Shown in pieces: positions 25,445-34,641 of a stretch of DNA of 64,000 bases. The notes under the pieces were generated by a model. The model did no database searches and was not told the origin of the DNA. It saw only the letters and a list, made by a program, of their open reading frames with translations. The DNA is from Streptomyces sp. 150FB (GTDB lineage Bacteria; Actinomycetota; Actinomycetes; Streptomycetales; Streptomycetaceae): assembly GCF_000818195.1 (NCBI RefSeq), contig NZ_JTHL01000001.1, positions 9,452,381 through 9,516,380 of the forward strand. Reading direction: 5' to 3'. How positions within the stretch are numbered: the stretch's first letter is position 1; the number at the start of each line of letters is the position of its first letter. The translations under genes and the position numbers were made by a program.

Positions 25445-27259
25445 TCAGAGCAGGTCGGGGTACTGGTTCCAGCCCCCGCTGCCGATCTGCACACGCTCCT
25501 TGAAGGGCGTCGCCGCCTTGCCGGTTCCCGCGTAGTAGTACAGCTCGCCGGCCGAGTTCGAAGCGAGCAGGTCGGCCACGCCGTCGCCGTTCATGTCACC
25601 GGGAGCGGCGAGGGTCGCGTACTGGCTCCAGCCCGCACCACCGACCTGCGCCTTCGCGCCGAACGGGGTCGCCGCCTTGCCCGTGCCCGCGTACAGGAAC
25701 AGGCCGTCGGGGGTGCGCGCGACGATGTCGGCGCGGCCGTCACCGGTCAGGTCACCGGCGCCGACGATCTTGTTGAACTGCGACCAGCCGCTGCCACCGA
25801 CCGAGACGCGGCCCTTCACCGAAAGACCGTCGCCGTTCCCCGCGTAGAAGAACAGATCCGTGGAGCTGCGGGCCAGCAGGTCGCTCTTGCCGTCGCCGTC
25901 GAGGTCCCCGGGGCCGACAACGAGGTTGTACAGCTTCGAGCCGCCCGCGAGGTCCTGGTCAGCCGCGGCGTAGCCGGCGGTGTTGTAGAGGTGACCGTCG
26001 TAGGTGCTGTGCTGGATCAGGTCGGACACGCCGCTCCCACGCAGCGAGACCGCGTGCGTCAGCGACGAGTCGGCACGGTCCCAGCCCGTGCCGATCAGGT
26101 ACTTCTCCTGGAGACGGCCGGTGCCGGTGGTCTCGTAGTAGTAGAGCGTGCCGTCGGCGGTACGGGCGAAGACGCCCGACTTGCCGAAGTTCGGCTGGTT
26201 GCCCGCGCCCGCGAACTGCGTCACGGTGCCCCAGTTGGTACCCACCGCCTCCGCCGGGAGGAAGGTGCCGTCCCCGACGCCCCGGTAAAGGGTCAGGGCG
26301 CCCTCCGCCGTGCGGCCCATCAGGTCCGCCGCGCCGTCACCGTCGTAGTCCGACCCGCCGATGATCTGGTTGTACTTCTGCCAGTCGCTGCCGCCCGGGA
26401 CCTCGAAGCGCTCCTGGAACGGGTAGCCGGTGCTGCTCCCGTTGCCCGGATACACGTACAGGCCCGTGGAGTTGCGCGCGACGATGTCGGCCAGGCCGTC
26501 ACCGTTGACGTCGTCCACACCGACGAGCTGGTCGAACTGGCTCCAGCCCGCGCCGCCCACACTGATCCCGGTGGCGGCGAATCCGGTGCCGGTCCCCGGG
26601 AAGAGGAACAGCCCGGCGGTGCTGCGGGCCAGCAGGTCGGGCGCGCCGTCGCCGGTCAGATCGCCGGGGACGAACAGCTTGTTGTACGCCTGCCACCCGG
26701 TGCTGAGCCTGGTGTACGGGCCCAGCGCGCCGGTGACGGTGGCCTGCGCCCCGTCGTGCAGCCGCAGTTCACCGGTGGCCGTCAGGGTGAGCAGGTCGGC
26801 CTTGCCGTCCCCGGTGAGGTCGCCGGGCAGCAGCAGATCCTTGACCTGGGCGTCGTCCGGGGAGATCGCCTCGGACGCGCCGTAGCCCCAGTCGGCCCAC
26901 ACGGCGCCGTAGTTGGCGCGGTACGCGAGGTCCCCGAAGCCGTCACCGTCGAAGTCGGTGCGCTGCGCGGCGCTCAGCGCGAGAGACTTGAGGCCCTTCG
27001 CGCCCTTGGCGGCCGACGGACGCCGGACCTTGGGCGCTGCAGTGGCGGAGCGGCCGGGAACGCTGAAGGTGGGCCGGGCGGCGGCCGGCGGGACCGGGCG
27101 TGTGACGGTGCCCTGCGGCCCGCCGTCCCGCGTGTCGGCTGAGGCCGAGGCGGCAGGTGAAACGCTCACCAGCAGCGCGGCGCAGCCGAGCACGGAGGAG
27201 AGGGCTATCCGCCGGGGCCGCCTGGCCCCGGGTCTCGCGTCGAACAGATGGAACGGCAT
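25445..27259 (-). CDS. secreted FG-GAP/VCBS repeat protein
   Basis: 604-residue exported protein with a signal peptide (RIALSSVLGCAALLVSVSPAASA) and a Pro/Lys-rich linker. An extended beta-propeller-type region follows, with at least eight Ca-binding D-x-[TDN]-G-D-G-x-x-D loops (DFDGDGFGD, DLTGDGKAD, DVNGDGLAD, DYDGDGAAD, DLDGDGKSD, DMNGDGVAD and others). YYYAGTGKAATPF and LFLYAGTG motifs recur. There is no catalytic domain, so it is likely an adhesion or scaffolding exoprotein. The ATG giving MPFHLFDARPG is favoured by a GGAGGC site 4 nt upstream over an ATG 15 nt earlier. Confidence 0.85.
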   Translation of the reverse strand: MPFHLFDARPGARRPRRIALSSVLGCAALLVSVSPAASASADTRDGGPQGTVTRPVPPAAARPTFSVPGRSATAAPKVRRPSAAKGAKGLKSLALSAAQRTDFDGDGFGDLAYRANYGAVWADWGYGASEAISPDDAQVKDLLLPGDLTGDGKADLLTLTATGELRLHDGAQATVTGALGPYTRLSTGWQAYNKLFVPGDLTGDGAPDLLARSTAGLFLFPGTGTGFAATGISVGGAGWSQFDQLVGVDDVNGDGLADIVARNSTGLYVYPGNGSSTGYPFQERFEVPGGSDWQKYNQIIGGSDYDGDGAADLMGRTAEGALTLYRGVGDGTFLPAEAVGTNWGTVTQFAGAGNQPNFGKSGVFARTADGTLYYYETTGTGRLQEKYLIGTGWDRADSSLTHAVSLRGSGVSDLIQHSTYDGHLYNTAGYAAADQDLAGGSKLYNLVVGPGDLDGDGKSDLLARSSTDLFFYAGNGDGLSVKGRVSVGGSGWSQFNKIVGAGDLTGDGRADIVARTPDGLFLYAGTGKAATPFGAKAQVGGAGWSQYATLAAPGDMNGDGVADLLASNSAGELYYYAGTGKAATPFKERVQIGSGGWNQYPDLL

Positions 27260-27590
27260 GCTGCCTCCGGTCATGTCGGGGAACGACCCGGGGGGTCAGG
27301 AACCGCTCATGCGGAGTACGGCGACGCGCGACGGCGCGCGTCGGCGCGCCGCTGACGTACCGCCGGCCGATGGCACGGCGGGAGTCGGCCCCCACAGCGA
27401 TGGTGTCCCTCCCCAGGTCCAGGGGCAGGTCTATCCGGCGGCGGGTTCTGAAGGCAAATCAATTGTGAAGCAGGGGTGGATGATATGTGAACGCAAGAGG
27501 GGAAAATGCTGGCAGATACGGTCGCGACACCAGCGGACAGGGCCGCCCCGAGCCCGCCTCGCACACACGGCGGCGGCGCGCTCTCGCCGT
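27260..27590. other. 331-bp intergenic region upstream of the FG-GAP gene
   Basis: No gene is supported here. The middle part around 27450-27520 (GGCAAATCAATTGTGAAGCA and a purine-rich GAGGGGAAAATG) is AT-richer than its surroundings and probably holds the minus-strand promoter of the FG-GAP gene. The part next to that gene (27310-27360) is dense in short GCGCGC inverted repeats. Confidence 0.4.
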
Positions 27591-28841
27591 CTACCTTCCG
27601 AGGTCGCGCAGCACTTCCCGCGCCGCCCGCGCGCCGGAGGCCAGCGCCCCCTGCACCGACCCCGTCGCCCGGTGGTCGCCGCACACATAGCGCCTGACGC
27701 CGAGCCGCGCGGGGCTGCTCAGCCGCTGCGGAGGCGGCATCGCGGGCAGCGCGTCGTACACGGTCCGGACGGTGATGAGGTCCCACCGCGAGGTGTCCGC
27801 CCCGTACACCTCGGCCAGCGCCGTACGCAGTTCCCGCTCGCGGCCGGGGGCGTCGGCGCCGAGCACGGAGGTGCCGATCAGCGAGATCCCCCTCGGGGCA
27901 TGCCCCGGTACGACCTCAGTCAGCACACACGTGTTGAGGAAGCGTCTGAGGTGGTCCGTGAGCAGTGTGGGTTCGGCCAGCGGCGAGGTCGTCGCCGCGT
28001 GGTAGTAGGTGGTGGTCAAGCGGTACGGCGGGATGTCCAGCCCGGGCAGCAGCACCCGGGCAGGCCCCGGTCCTGTCGCCACCACCACGGTGGGGGCGGC
28101 CAGTTCACGCCCGTCCGACAGCAGCACACCGTCGTCGGTGACCTGCTCGACCGGACTGCCGAGCCGCAGTGTGCCGGGCGGCAGCCCGTCGGCGAGCTGC
28201 TCGGGCACCGCGCCGATTCCCCGCGTCGGCAGGCACAGTGTGCCGCGCAGCATGGAGCGCCAGACGAGGTGGAAGAAACGGCTCGACGTCTCCAGCTCGT
28301 CCTCCAGGAAGACCCCGGAGAGGAACGGCCGGAAGAACAGCTCGACAAACTCCTCGGACAGCCCGGCCGAAGCGAGCGCCGACCGTGTGGTCAGTTCCTG
28401 ACCGCTCTTCAGCCACCCGACGGGCGCCAGCATGTCGCGGGCGGACAGCACCCCGAGCGCGAGCAGGTCCCGGGCACCCGCCAGTCGGCCGGGCCGTAGA
28501 TCGCCCGCCTCGCGGGGCCTCCGGGTGGGATCGGTGAAGCGCAGTGTCCCGCGCCCGGTGTGCACCAGCACACCCGGTGTGAAGGGCCGCAGCCGCAGTG
28601 CTCCGAGGTCCGAGCGCGCCCGTACCTGCGGATACGCCGTGTTGAACACCTGGAACCCGCGGTCGATCACAAAACCCTCGTACAGGTCGGAGCGCATCCG
28701 GCCTCCGACGGCGTCGGACGCCTCGACGATCCGGACACGGCGGCCGGCCTTCGCGAGGTCGCGGGCGCACGCGAGCCCCGCCAGGCCCGCACCCACCACC
28801 AGTACATCGAGTGCTTCACGCATCGCGGGCACGACGGCCAC
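27591..28841 (-). CDS. FAD-dependent amine-oxidase/phytoene-desaturase-like oxidoreductase
   Basis: 416-residue flavoprotein. The Rossmann dinucleotide site is VLVVGAGLAGLACARDLAKAG with the following VRIVEASDAVGGRM, and the C-terminal FAD contact is YVCGDHRATGSVQGALASG. This arrangement is seen in amine oxidases, protoporphyrinogen oxidases and phytoene desaturases. The substrate is not identified. The GTG start has an AGGAG site. An ATG 18 nt inside is the alternative. It lies 55 nt downstream of the PGRP amidase gene on the same strand, possibly co-transcribed, with no obvious functional link. Confidence 0.8.
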   Translation of the reverse strand: MAVVPAMREALDVLVVGAGLAGLACARDLAKAGRRVRIVEASDAVGGRMRSDLYEGFVIDRGFQVFNTAYPQVRARSDLGALRLRPFTPGVLVHTGRGTLRFTDPTRRPREAGDLRPGRLAGARDLLALGVLSARDMLAPVGWLKSGQELTTRSALASAGLSEEFVELFFRPFLSGVFLEDELETSSRFFHLVWRSMLRGTLCLPTRGIGAVPEQLADGLPPGTLRLGSPVEQVTDDGVLLSDGRELAAPTVVVATGPGPARVLLPGLDIPPYRLTTTYYHAATTSPLAEPTLLTDHLRRFLNTCVLTEVVPGHAPRGISLIGTSVLGADAPGRERELRTALAEVYGADTSRWDLITVRTVYDALPAMPPPQRLSSPARLGVRRYVCGDHRATGSVQGALASGARAAREVLRDLGR

Positions 28842-28896
28842 CCTTCTCCTGCTCGTCCCCGTGTCCGTGTGTACGGGCGGTACCCGCCGGTGCTGG

Positions 28897-29625
28897 TCAG
28901 CGCTCCCGCAGCCGCGCCACCTCGTCCCTCAGCCCCGGCAGGGCGTCGTACATCGCGTCGCCCGGACACTCGGTCTCGTACCCGTCCCGGTGACCCGCGA
29001 TCACATCGAGCGTCGCCGCTGTCCCTTTCCGGAACCGGCTCTTGTCGCTGGCCGACACCATGCGCACCCGCCCCTTCGGATTCACTCCGGGCGGCAGCTT
29101 CCACGCTATGACGGCGGCCATCGCATCCAGCATGGGACGCGGCGGTTTCCCCCCTGCCCCGAAGTTGCCGAGCGCCGCGATCCCCACGCTCGTGGCGTTG
29201 AAGCCCTTGGTGTGCGCACCTCGCACCGACCGGTTCAGGTCGCCCGCGCGCCCCTCGTAGATGTTGCCGCAGCGGTCGATGACGAAGTTGTAGCCGATGT
29301 CGTTCCACCCCATGTCGTTGATGTGGTGCTCCTCCATCGACTGCAGCATCCGGGGCACGTCGCGCTGGCAGTCGTAGGTGTTGGAGTGGCTCGTGTGGTG
29401 CACGAACACGACCTGTACGGCTTTCGCGTACACCGGCCTCTCCCGCACGGCCTTCTCGTCGGCGTGCCATGTCCTGCGCAGCACGATGTCGGGCTGCGGC
29501 GCGGCGAGGCGGGGCAGGGCCTCATGGTGCCGAGGTTCCGGCGTCCGGCGTTTCGGAGCGGCGCACGTCACCAGGAAGACCAGCGGCACAAGCGCCACCC
29601 CCTGCTTGAGTCTTCGGGGCCACAT
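28897..29625 (-). CDS. lipoprotein peptidoglycan-recognition-type N-acetylmuramoyl-L-alanine amidase
   Basis: 242 residues. A short lipoprotein signal ends in the lipobox LVTC. The PGRP/amidase_2 domain follows: VVFVHHTSHSNTYDC (first Zn His, paired Cys), MGWNDIGYNFVIDRCGNIYEGR, GALGNFG-type core and GHRDGYETECPGDAMYDALP with the second His and Cys ligands. It should cleave the MurNAc-L-Ala amide bond of peptidoglycan at the outer face of the membrane. Zinc-binding residues appear intact, so it is probably catalytic and not just a receptor. Confidence 0.87.
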   Translation of the reverse strand: MWPRRLKQGVALVPLVFLVTCAAPKRRTPEPRHHEALPRLAAPQPDIVLRRTWHADEKAVRERPVYAKAVQVVFVHHTSHSNTYDCQRDVPRMLQSMEEHHINDMGWNDIGYNFVIDRCGNIYEGRAGDLNRSVRGAHTKGFNATSVGIAALGNFGAGGKPPRPMLDAMAAVIAWKLPPGVNPKGRVRMVSASDKSRFRKGTAATLDVIAGHRDGYETECPGDAMYDALPGLRDEVARLRER

Positions 29626-29745
29626 GAGCTCACCCTGCCGTTCTCCGGGGCAGGGCCCAAATCGAACGCGTCCGGTCGGGTGACCCCCGGGCAGGCCCGG
29701 CGTCCGTTGCCTGTCGACACGTAACGCCTGGCCCCACCGCTCCCG

Positions 29746-30564
29746 CTACAGGAACCGCTTGAGGAAAGCCTGTGTCCGGGGATTCGCCGGATTGTCCAGG
29801 ACCTCCCGGGCCGGACCGCTCTCCAGCACACGACCGTTGTCCATGAAGATCACCCGGTCGGCCACCTCCTTCGCGAAACTGATCTCGTGCGTGACGACCA
29901 CCATGGTCAGACCGTCGTCCGCCAGGTCCCGCATGGTGCCGAGCACTTCGCCCACCAGCTCCGGGTCGAGGGCGCTGGTCGGTTCGTCGAACAGCATGAG
30001 CTTCGGCTCCATCGCCAGGGCGCGGGCGATGGCCACCCGCTGCTGCTGGCCGCCCGAGAGCTGCCGGGGGTACGTGTCGGCCTTGTCCGACAGCCCTACG
30101 CGGCGCAGCAGCCGTTCCGCGCTCTCCCGCGCCTCGCTCCGGGACCGTCCCAGTACGCCGACGGGGGCCTCGACGATGTTCTGCAGGACGGTCTGGTGGG
30201 GAAAGAGGTTGAAGTGCTGGAACACCATGCCGATGTCACGGCGCTGCCGGGTCACCTCGCGCGGACGCAAGTGACGTACGCGCCCGCCGTCGTCACGGAA
30301 GCCGATCAGTGTGCCGCCGACATGGATGGAGCCGGCGTCGATGGTCTCCAGATGGTTCACGCAGCGCAGGAACGTGGACTTCCCTGAGCCCGAAGGGCCG
30401 AGCAGTACGACGACCTCGCCAGGGGCCACCTCCAGATCGATGCCGCGCAGCACCTCCAGCGGTCCGAAGCTCTTGTGGACGCCACGCGCGGAGATCATCG
30501 GCGGCCCGGCCTGCGCCGCGCCCGAGGACCGCGACGCGGTGGCTGTCCGGATGTCGTGGGTCAT
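29746..30564 (-). CDS. polar amino acid ABC transporter ATP-binding protein
   Basis: 272-residue ATPase with Walker [10 protein letters not shown], signature [16 protein letters not shown], Walker [15 protein letters not shown] and switch VVTHE. The N-terminal 22 residues before [12 protein letters not shown] are an Ala/Ser-rich extension, so translation may instead start at that Met. The first ATG overlaps the permease stop (ATGA), which supports it. It closes the operon formed by the amidase, binding protein and permease genes. The subfamily (GlnQ/HisP) imports amino acids or related amines. Confidence 0.9.
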   Translation of the reverse strand: MTHDIRTATASRSSGAAQAGPPMISARGVHKSFGPLEVLRGIDLEVAPGEVVVLLGPSGSGKSTFLRCVNHLETIDAGSIHVGGTLIGFRDDGGRVRHLRPREVTRQRRDIGMVFQHFNLFPHQTVLQNIVEAPVGVLGRSRSEARESAERLLRRVGLSDKADTYPRQLSGGQQQRVAIARALAMEPKLMLFDEPTSALDPELVGEVLGTMRDLADDGLTMVVVTHEISFAKEVADRVIFMDNGRVLESGPAREVLDNPANPRTQAFLKRFL

Positions 30565-31541
30565 GCCGTCTCCTCGTCGGCCGGCTTCCGGGGCGTACGG
30601 CGCCGGAAGAGTGCGAAGGCCCAGAAGTCCTGAGGCGCGTTCCGGGACGCTCCCCGGGCGTAGTGCCGTTCGATGAAGGACTGCCCGACGTACAGCACCG
30701 AGGTCATGACCAGGTACCAGAGGCAGGCCACGATGAGCAGCGGGATGGTCTCGAAGGTGCGGTTGTAGATGGACTGCACGGTGTAGAGCAGATCCGCCAG
30801 GGCGATCACACTCACCAGTGAGGTGGCCTTGAGCATGTTGATGACCTGGCTCCCGGTGGGCGGCACGATGACACGCATCGCCTGCGGCAGGATCACCCGC
30901 CGCAGGATGCGGGCGCGGCCCATCCCCAGCGCCTCGGCGGCCTCGCTCTGGCCGGGGTCGACCCCCAGCAGTCCGCCGCGGACGATCTCCGCCATGTACG
31001 CGGCCTCGTTGAGGCCGAGCCCGAGAATCGCCGCGAGCAACGGGCTGATCAGGTCGTTCGTACGGCCGCTCGCGACCTCGGGGCCGAAGGGGATGCCGAA
31101 CGAGATCTGCGGGAGCAGGGCGGAGAGGTTGTACCAGAAGACGAGCTGGACCAGGACGGGCACGCCCCGGAACAGCCACACGTAACCACCGCACACCGCG
31201 CTGATCACCGGGTTGTCCGACATGCGGCCGACCGCGATCAGCACACCGCCGACGATGCCGATGAGCATGGCGACAACGGTCAGTTCGATCGTCGTGGCGA
31301 TGCCGCTGCCGATGATCCGGGCGTTGAGATAGCTGGCGACCGTGCCCCACTCGAAGTTGCTGTTGGTCACCAGGAAGTGAATGAGCTGTGCCGCGAGAAC
31401 GGCGATGACCAGGACGGACAGCCAGCGCAGCGGATGGCGGACGGGTGCGGCTCCTGCCACGTCCACCTCGGGGACGGCCGGAGCCGGGGCCCCGGTCTCC
31501 GCGGGGTGTTCGCGGGCGGCCGGTGTGTGCGCGGTGGCCAT
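30561..31541 (-). CDS. polar amino acid ABC transporter permease
   Basis: 326 residues with a long N-terminal cytoplasmic part, about six membrane segments and the HisM/GlnP-type pattern: [37 protein letters not shown], and the EAA loop ([22 protein letters not shown]). A single permease suggests a homodimeric channel. The gene overlaps the ATPase gene by 4 nt and follows the binding-protein gene by 83 nt. Confidence 0.9.
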   Translation of the reverse strand: MATAHTPAAREHPAETGAPAPAVPEVDVAGAAPVRHPLRWLSVLVIAVLAAQLIHFLVTNSNFEWGTVASYLNARIIGSGIATTIELTVVAMLIGIVGGVLIAVGRMSDNPVISAVCGGYVWLFRGVPVLVQLVFWYNLSALLPQISFGIPFGPEVASGRTNDLISPLLAAILGLGLNEAAYMAEIVRGGLLGVDPGQSEAAEALGMGRARILRRVILPQAMRVIVPPTGSQVINMLKATSLVSVIALADLLYTVQSIYNRTFETIPLLIVACLWYLVMTSVLYVGQSFIERHYARGASRNAPQDFWAFALFRRRTPRKPADEETA

Positions 31542-31624
31542 GGCGGCTCACCTCCTGTCGGTACGTCGATACGTCGGTGTGCGTTGTGTCGGTGTGCCTC
31601 ATGCGGCGGAGGAGTTGTCAGATG

Positions 31625-32587
31625 TCAGGCGGCGCCCCCCAGGTTGACCCCGGGCTTGTCGAGGCTGTTGTCCGACAGCCCCCACTTCTTCATCACCGAC
31701 GTGTAGACGCCGTCGGCGATGAGCTTGTCGAACGCCTTGAGCAGCACGTCCCGCAGCGGGGAGCCCTTGGCCACCACCGCGCCCTGGTACAGGTCGGAGA
31801 AGCCGTTCGGCTTCCCGGTGCCCGCGAGTTCGAGCTGTCCCTTGGCCTGGGTGACGAAGTAGGTCAGCGGGGACTGGGAGGAGAAGAAGGCGTCGGCGCG
31901 CCCGGAGCGTACGGCCAGCACGGACGACGGCTGGTCCTTGTACGACTGCACCTGTACGGCGGGCTTGCCGGCACCGACGCAGGTGGCGGACTGCTTCTTG
32001 ATGACACCCTCCGCCGAGCCGCCGCCCATGACGGCGATCCGCAGACCGCAGGTGTCGGCGACGGACCCGATCTTCTTCGGGTTGCCCTTCGGCACGGCGA
32101 AGACCACGAACTCGCGTACCCAGTCGACGAAGTCGTTCGCGCCCTGCCGGTCCTTGAAGTCGCCGACCGGTCCGAGGGCGAAGTCGTAGCGCTGGGCCTT
32201 GATCCCGGTGAGCTGGCTCGGCAGGCCGTCGACGGTGACGTTCTCGACTTTGACGCCGAGCACTTGGCCCAGCGCCGTCCCCAGGTCGGCGGAGGCTCCG
32301 GTCAGGCTGCGCCCGTCGGAACCGGCGATCTCGTACGGCGGGAAGGAGCCGCTGTTGACCGACACGAGCGTGCCCGAGGAGCGGTTCTTCGCCGGGAGCA
32401 GCGCGTGCAGCGCGGCGTCCTCGGTGACCGTGGGCTGCTTGGCCGCGTTGGCGGCGCCGCCACCGGTGATCCCTTCCGCCTGCGGAGGGTTGGCGCCGCA
32501 GGAGGCCAGGGCGGGGCAGGCGAGTGCGACGGCGGTGACGGCGGCGAGCAGCGCCCTGCGCGTACGGCGCGAGGGGGCCGCGTTCAC
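31625..32587 (-). CDS. amino acid ABC transporter substrate-binding lipoprotein
   Basis: 320-residue periplasmic-type binding protein (SBP family 3) with a lipoprotein signal (lipobox LASC). It has the two-lobe signature GSFPPYEIAGSDGRSLTGASADLGTALGQ, FALGPVGDFKDRQ and FGLSDNSLDKPGVNLGG. The Arg that usually binds the ligand alpha-carboxylate is in the GLRIAVMGG region. The GTG start overlaps the stop of the amidase gene (GTGA), so import and amide hydrolysis are translationally coupled. Ligand unknown. Confidence 0.88.
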   Translation of the reverse strand: MNAAPSRRTRRALLAAVTAVALACPALASCGANPPQAEGITGGGAANAAKQPTVTEDAALHALLPAKNRSSGTLVSVNSGSFPPYEIAGSDGRSLTGASADLGTALGQVLGVKVENVTVDGLPSQLTGIKAQRYDFALGPVGDFKDRQGANDFVDWVREFVVFAVPKGNPKKIGSVADTCGLRIAVMGGGSAEGVIKKQSATCVGAGKPAVQVQSYKDQPSSVLAVRSGRADAFFSSQSPLTYFVTQAKGQLELAGTGKPNGFSDLYQGAVVAKGSPLRDVLLKAFDKLIADGVYTSVMKKWGLSDNSLDKPGVNLGGAA

Positions 32588-33393
32588 CGGAGCGCCCCGA
32601 GGCCGAGGAGCCGCGAGTCGACGGCGAAGCGGCGGTTGGCGAGCACCGGGAGGGTACGCCGGGCGGCGGCCGTGGCCTCGGGGTCCGCCTCCGCCCACGC
32701 GAGACCGGGGGAGGAGTCGAGGCGCGCGCGGACCGTACCGAGAGGGTCGACGATCATGCTGTTGCCGATGTTGCGCGGCCCGCATTCGCCACTGGCGAGA
32801 ACCCAGCAGGTGTTCTCCAGCGCCCTGGCGGTGATCATCACCTCCCAGTGCCGCTCCTTCGCCGGACCCCGGACCCAGGCGGCGGGCAGCACGAGCACCT
32901 CGGCGCCCGCGTCGGCCAGCAGCCGCGCCAGCTCGGGGAAGCGCACGTCGTAACACGTCATCAGGCCGACTTTGGTACCGGCGACATCGAGGACGACGGG
33001 GCGCTCGTCGGCCGGGCGTACGTTGGCCGACTCCTGGTCGCCGAACGCGTCGTAGAGATGGATCTTGCGGTAGTGCCCGACCAGCTCACCGTCGCGCAGC
33101 GCGACCAGGGTGTTGAACACCCGACCGTCGTCGGACGGTTCATGGATCCCGACGATCACGGTGGTGGCTGATCCGGCGGTCGCCTCGCGCAGGGCGGAGA
33201 CGAACGGGCCGTCCAGCGGCTGGGCCAGCTCCCGGATGCGATGCCGGTCCTCGGTGAAGCGGGCGAGCACGCCCTCGGGCAGGACGAGCAGGTCGGCGCC
33301 GCCCCGCGTGGCCTGATCGGTGAGTTCCCGGCAGCGCGCCAGGTTCTCCTTCCAATCGGGTCCTGCGGCGAATTGTCCAACTGCGGTGCGCAT
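32584..33393 (-). CDS. nitrilase-superfamily C-N hydrolase
   Basis: 269-residue cytoplasmic amidase-fold enzyme with the complete Glu-Lys-Cys triad: LPEGVLARF, HYRKIHLYDAF and GLMTCYDVRFPE. Closest in pattern to omega-amidase and deaminated-glutathione-amidase types, which hydrolyse small amides (family knowledge). The ATG giving MRTAVGQFAAG is chosen for a GGAG site 8 nt upstream. It overlaps the binding-protein gene and follows the dihydroxyphthalate-decarboxylase-like gene by 32 nt, so the imported compound or a derivative is probably its substrate. Confidence 0.87.
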   Translation of the reverse strand: MRTAVGQFAAGPDWKENLARCRELTDQATRGGADLLVLPEGVLARFTEDRHRIRELAQPLDGPFVSALREATAGSATTVIVGIHEPSDDGRVFNTLVALRDGELVGHYRKIHLYDAFGDQESANVRPADERPVVLDVAGTKVGLMTCYDVRFPELARLLADAGAEVLVLPAAWVRGPAKERHWEVMITARALENTCWVLASGECGPRNIGNSMIVDPLGTVRARLDSSPGLAWAEADPEATAAARRTLPVLANRRFAVDSRLLGLGALR

Positions 33394-33425
33394 GGCGTGG
33401 TCTCCGTACATGAGGGGAAGGCGGA

Positions 33426-34439
33426 TCAGCGGCTCAGGAGGTCCGGCCGCGGGGCGCCCGAAGCACCGGGTGCCGCGGGGGCGCCGAGGGCCGGATCCGG
33501 GAAGAGGACGCCGGGGTCGACGGGCTCGCCGAGGATGCCCTGCGCGTACAGCTCCGCGCAGAACGCGCGGATCATCGCGGTGTTGCCGTCCGTGCCGTAC
33601 GGCATCCAGTCGTCCCCGAACAGCTCGGCGCTGCGGGTGAGTTCGTGCAGCAGCCAGGGGGCGGTGTCGGCGAGGAACCTGCGCCGGCGCAGCCAGTGGC
33701 GCTTGGACGCCTCCAGCGCGGCGAGCAGTGTGGCGGGAAGCTCCGGATGCGCCTCGACGACCTCGCGGCGCAGTGTGACGAGGTGGATGCCGGGGACAAA
33801 GCCGTGCGCGTGGGCGTACGCGCGTTCCGCTGCCGGGTAGTCGGCGATCAGATGCCGGAAGCGGCTGCCGGGGGCGAACATCTCCACCGGCATGAACGGG
33901 GTGAACGCCGCGTCCAGCCGTCCGGCGGCCAGCTCCTCCACCAGCGACTCGCCCTCCGCCATGGCGGAGACGTTCGGCGGCAGCGGGCGGTCTCCCAGCC
34001 GGTCCTTCCCCGTCTCGCCGGCCGTCAGGGGACCGACGCGCCAGGCGATCCCGGTCAGGTCGACACCCGCCTCACGCAGCAGCGCCCGTGTCCAGGTGTT
34101 GCCGGAGTCGGGCCAGCCGGTGAGCCCGACACGGGCACCGGCGAGCGAGGCGAGAGTGGTGCGCGCGCTGTCGGACCGCACCAGGACACAACGGTGCCTG
34201 AAACCCCGCATGATGAAGGCGGGCAGCCCGACCAGTCTGTCGTCCCCGGCGGCCCGGGCCAGTACGTAGCGGCTGAACGACGTCTCCCCGCCGTCGAGTC
34301 CCGGCTCGCTCAGCACATCGGGCGTCACCTCCCGGGAGTCGACCAGCAGGGAGAACCCCGGTGCCTTCACCGCGCCGGCCGCCAGGGGAACCAGGTGATC
34401 CCAGTCGCGCAGTCCGAGGCGTATGACGGGGGAGGACAC
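33426..34439 (-). CDS. 4,5-dihydroxyphthalate-decarboxylase-like (NMT1/SBP-fold) protein
   Basis: 337 residues without a signal peptide, of the periplasmic-binding-protein-like fold used by cytoplasmic 4,5-dihydroxyphthalate decarboxylase homologues. Visible family marks are TSFSRYVLARAAGDDRLVGLPAF, the basic GFRHRCVLVRSD and LAGARVGLTGWPDSGNTW. The GTG start follows an AAGGAG site. It is the promoter-proximal gene of the amidase/amino-acid ABC operon and divergent from the MocR regulator. It may be an enzyme of the pathway, or a soluble ligand-binding protein. A signal-less start argues against a transporter role. Confidence 0.72.
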   Translation of the reverse strand: MSSPVIRLGLRDWDHLVPLAAGAVKAPGFSLLVDSREVTPDVLSEPGLDGGETSFSRYVLARAAGDDRLVGLPAFIMRGFRHRCVLVRSDSARTTLASLAGARVGLTGWPDSGNTWTRALLREAGVDLTGIAWRVGPLTAGETGKDRLGDRPLPPNVSAMAEGESLVEELAAGRLDAAFTPFMPVEMFAPGSRFRHLIADYPAAERAYAHAHGFVPGIHLVTLRREVVEAHPELPATLLAALEASKRHWLRRRRFLADTAPWLLHELTRSAELFGDDWMPYGTDGNTAMIRAFCAELYAQGILGEPVDPGVLFPDPALGAPAAPGASGAPRPDLLSR

Positions 34440-34641
34440 GAGGCACGCTCCTTGCGGTAGGGGTTCCGCCCACTCCGGGCGGTTGATCCGCATAGGCGCT
34501 TATTCGTCCGAGCGGTACATGGAGGTTATTGTTCAGAAAGTCGAGCAGACAAGACTCTTTTTGTTACCGAACATAGTTTCTTCTGACTGTTACTCCGGCG
34601 ACTACGCTGCGGGGACCACACATCTACCCAGGGGTTGCGCG
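34440..34641. promoter_or_regulatory. AT-rich divergent control region of the mocR/decarboxylase-like operons
   Basis: Distinctly AT-rich (34510-34600 includes GGTTATTGTTCAGAAAG, CTCTTTTTGTTACCG and AGTTTCTTCTGACTGTTAC). TTCAGAA and TTCTGA elements recur in inverted order about 50 bp apart. Expected site for MocR binding and for both promoters. Exact promoters not resolved. Confidence 0.5.
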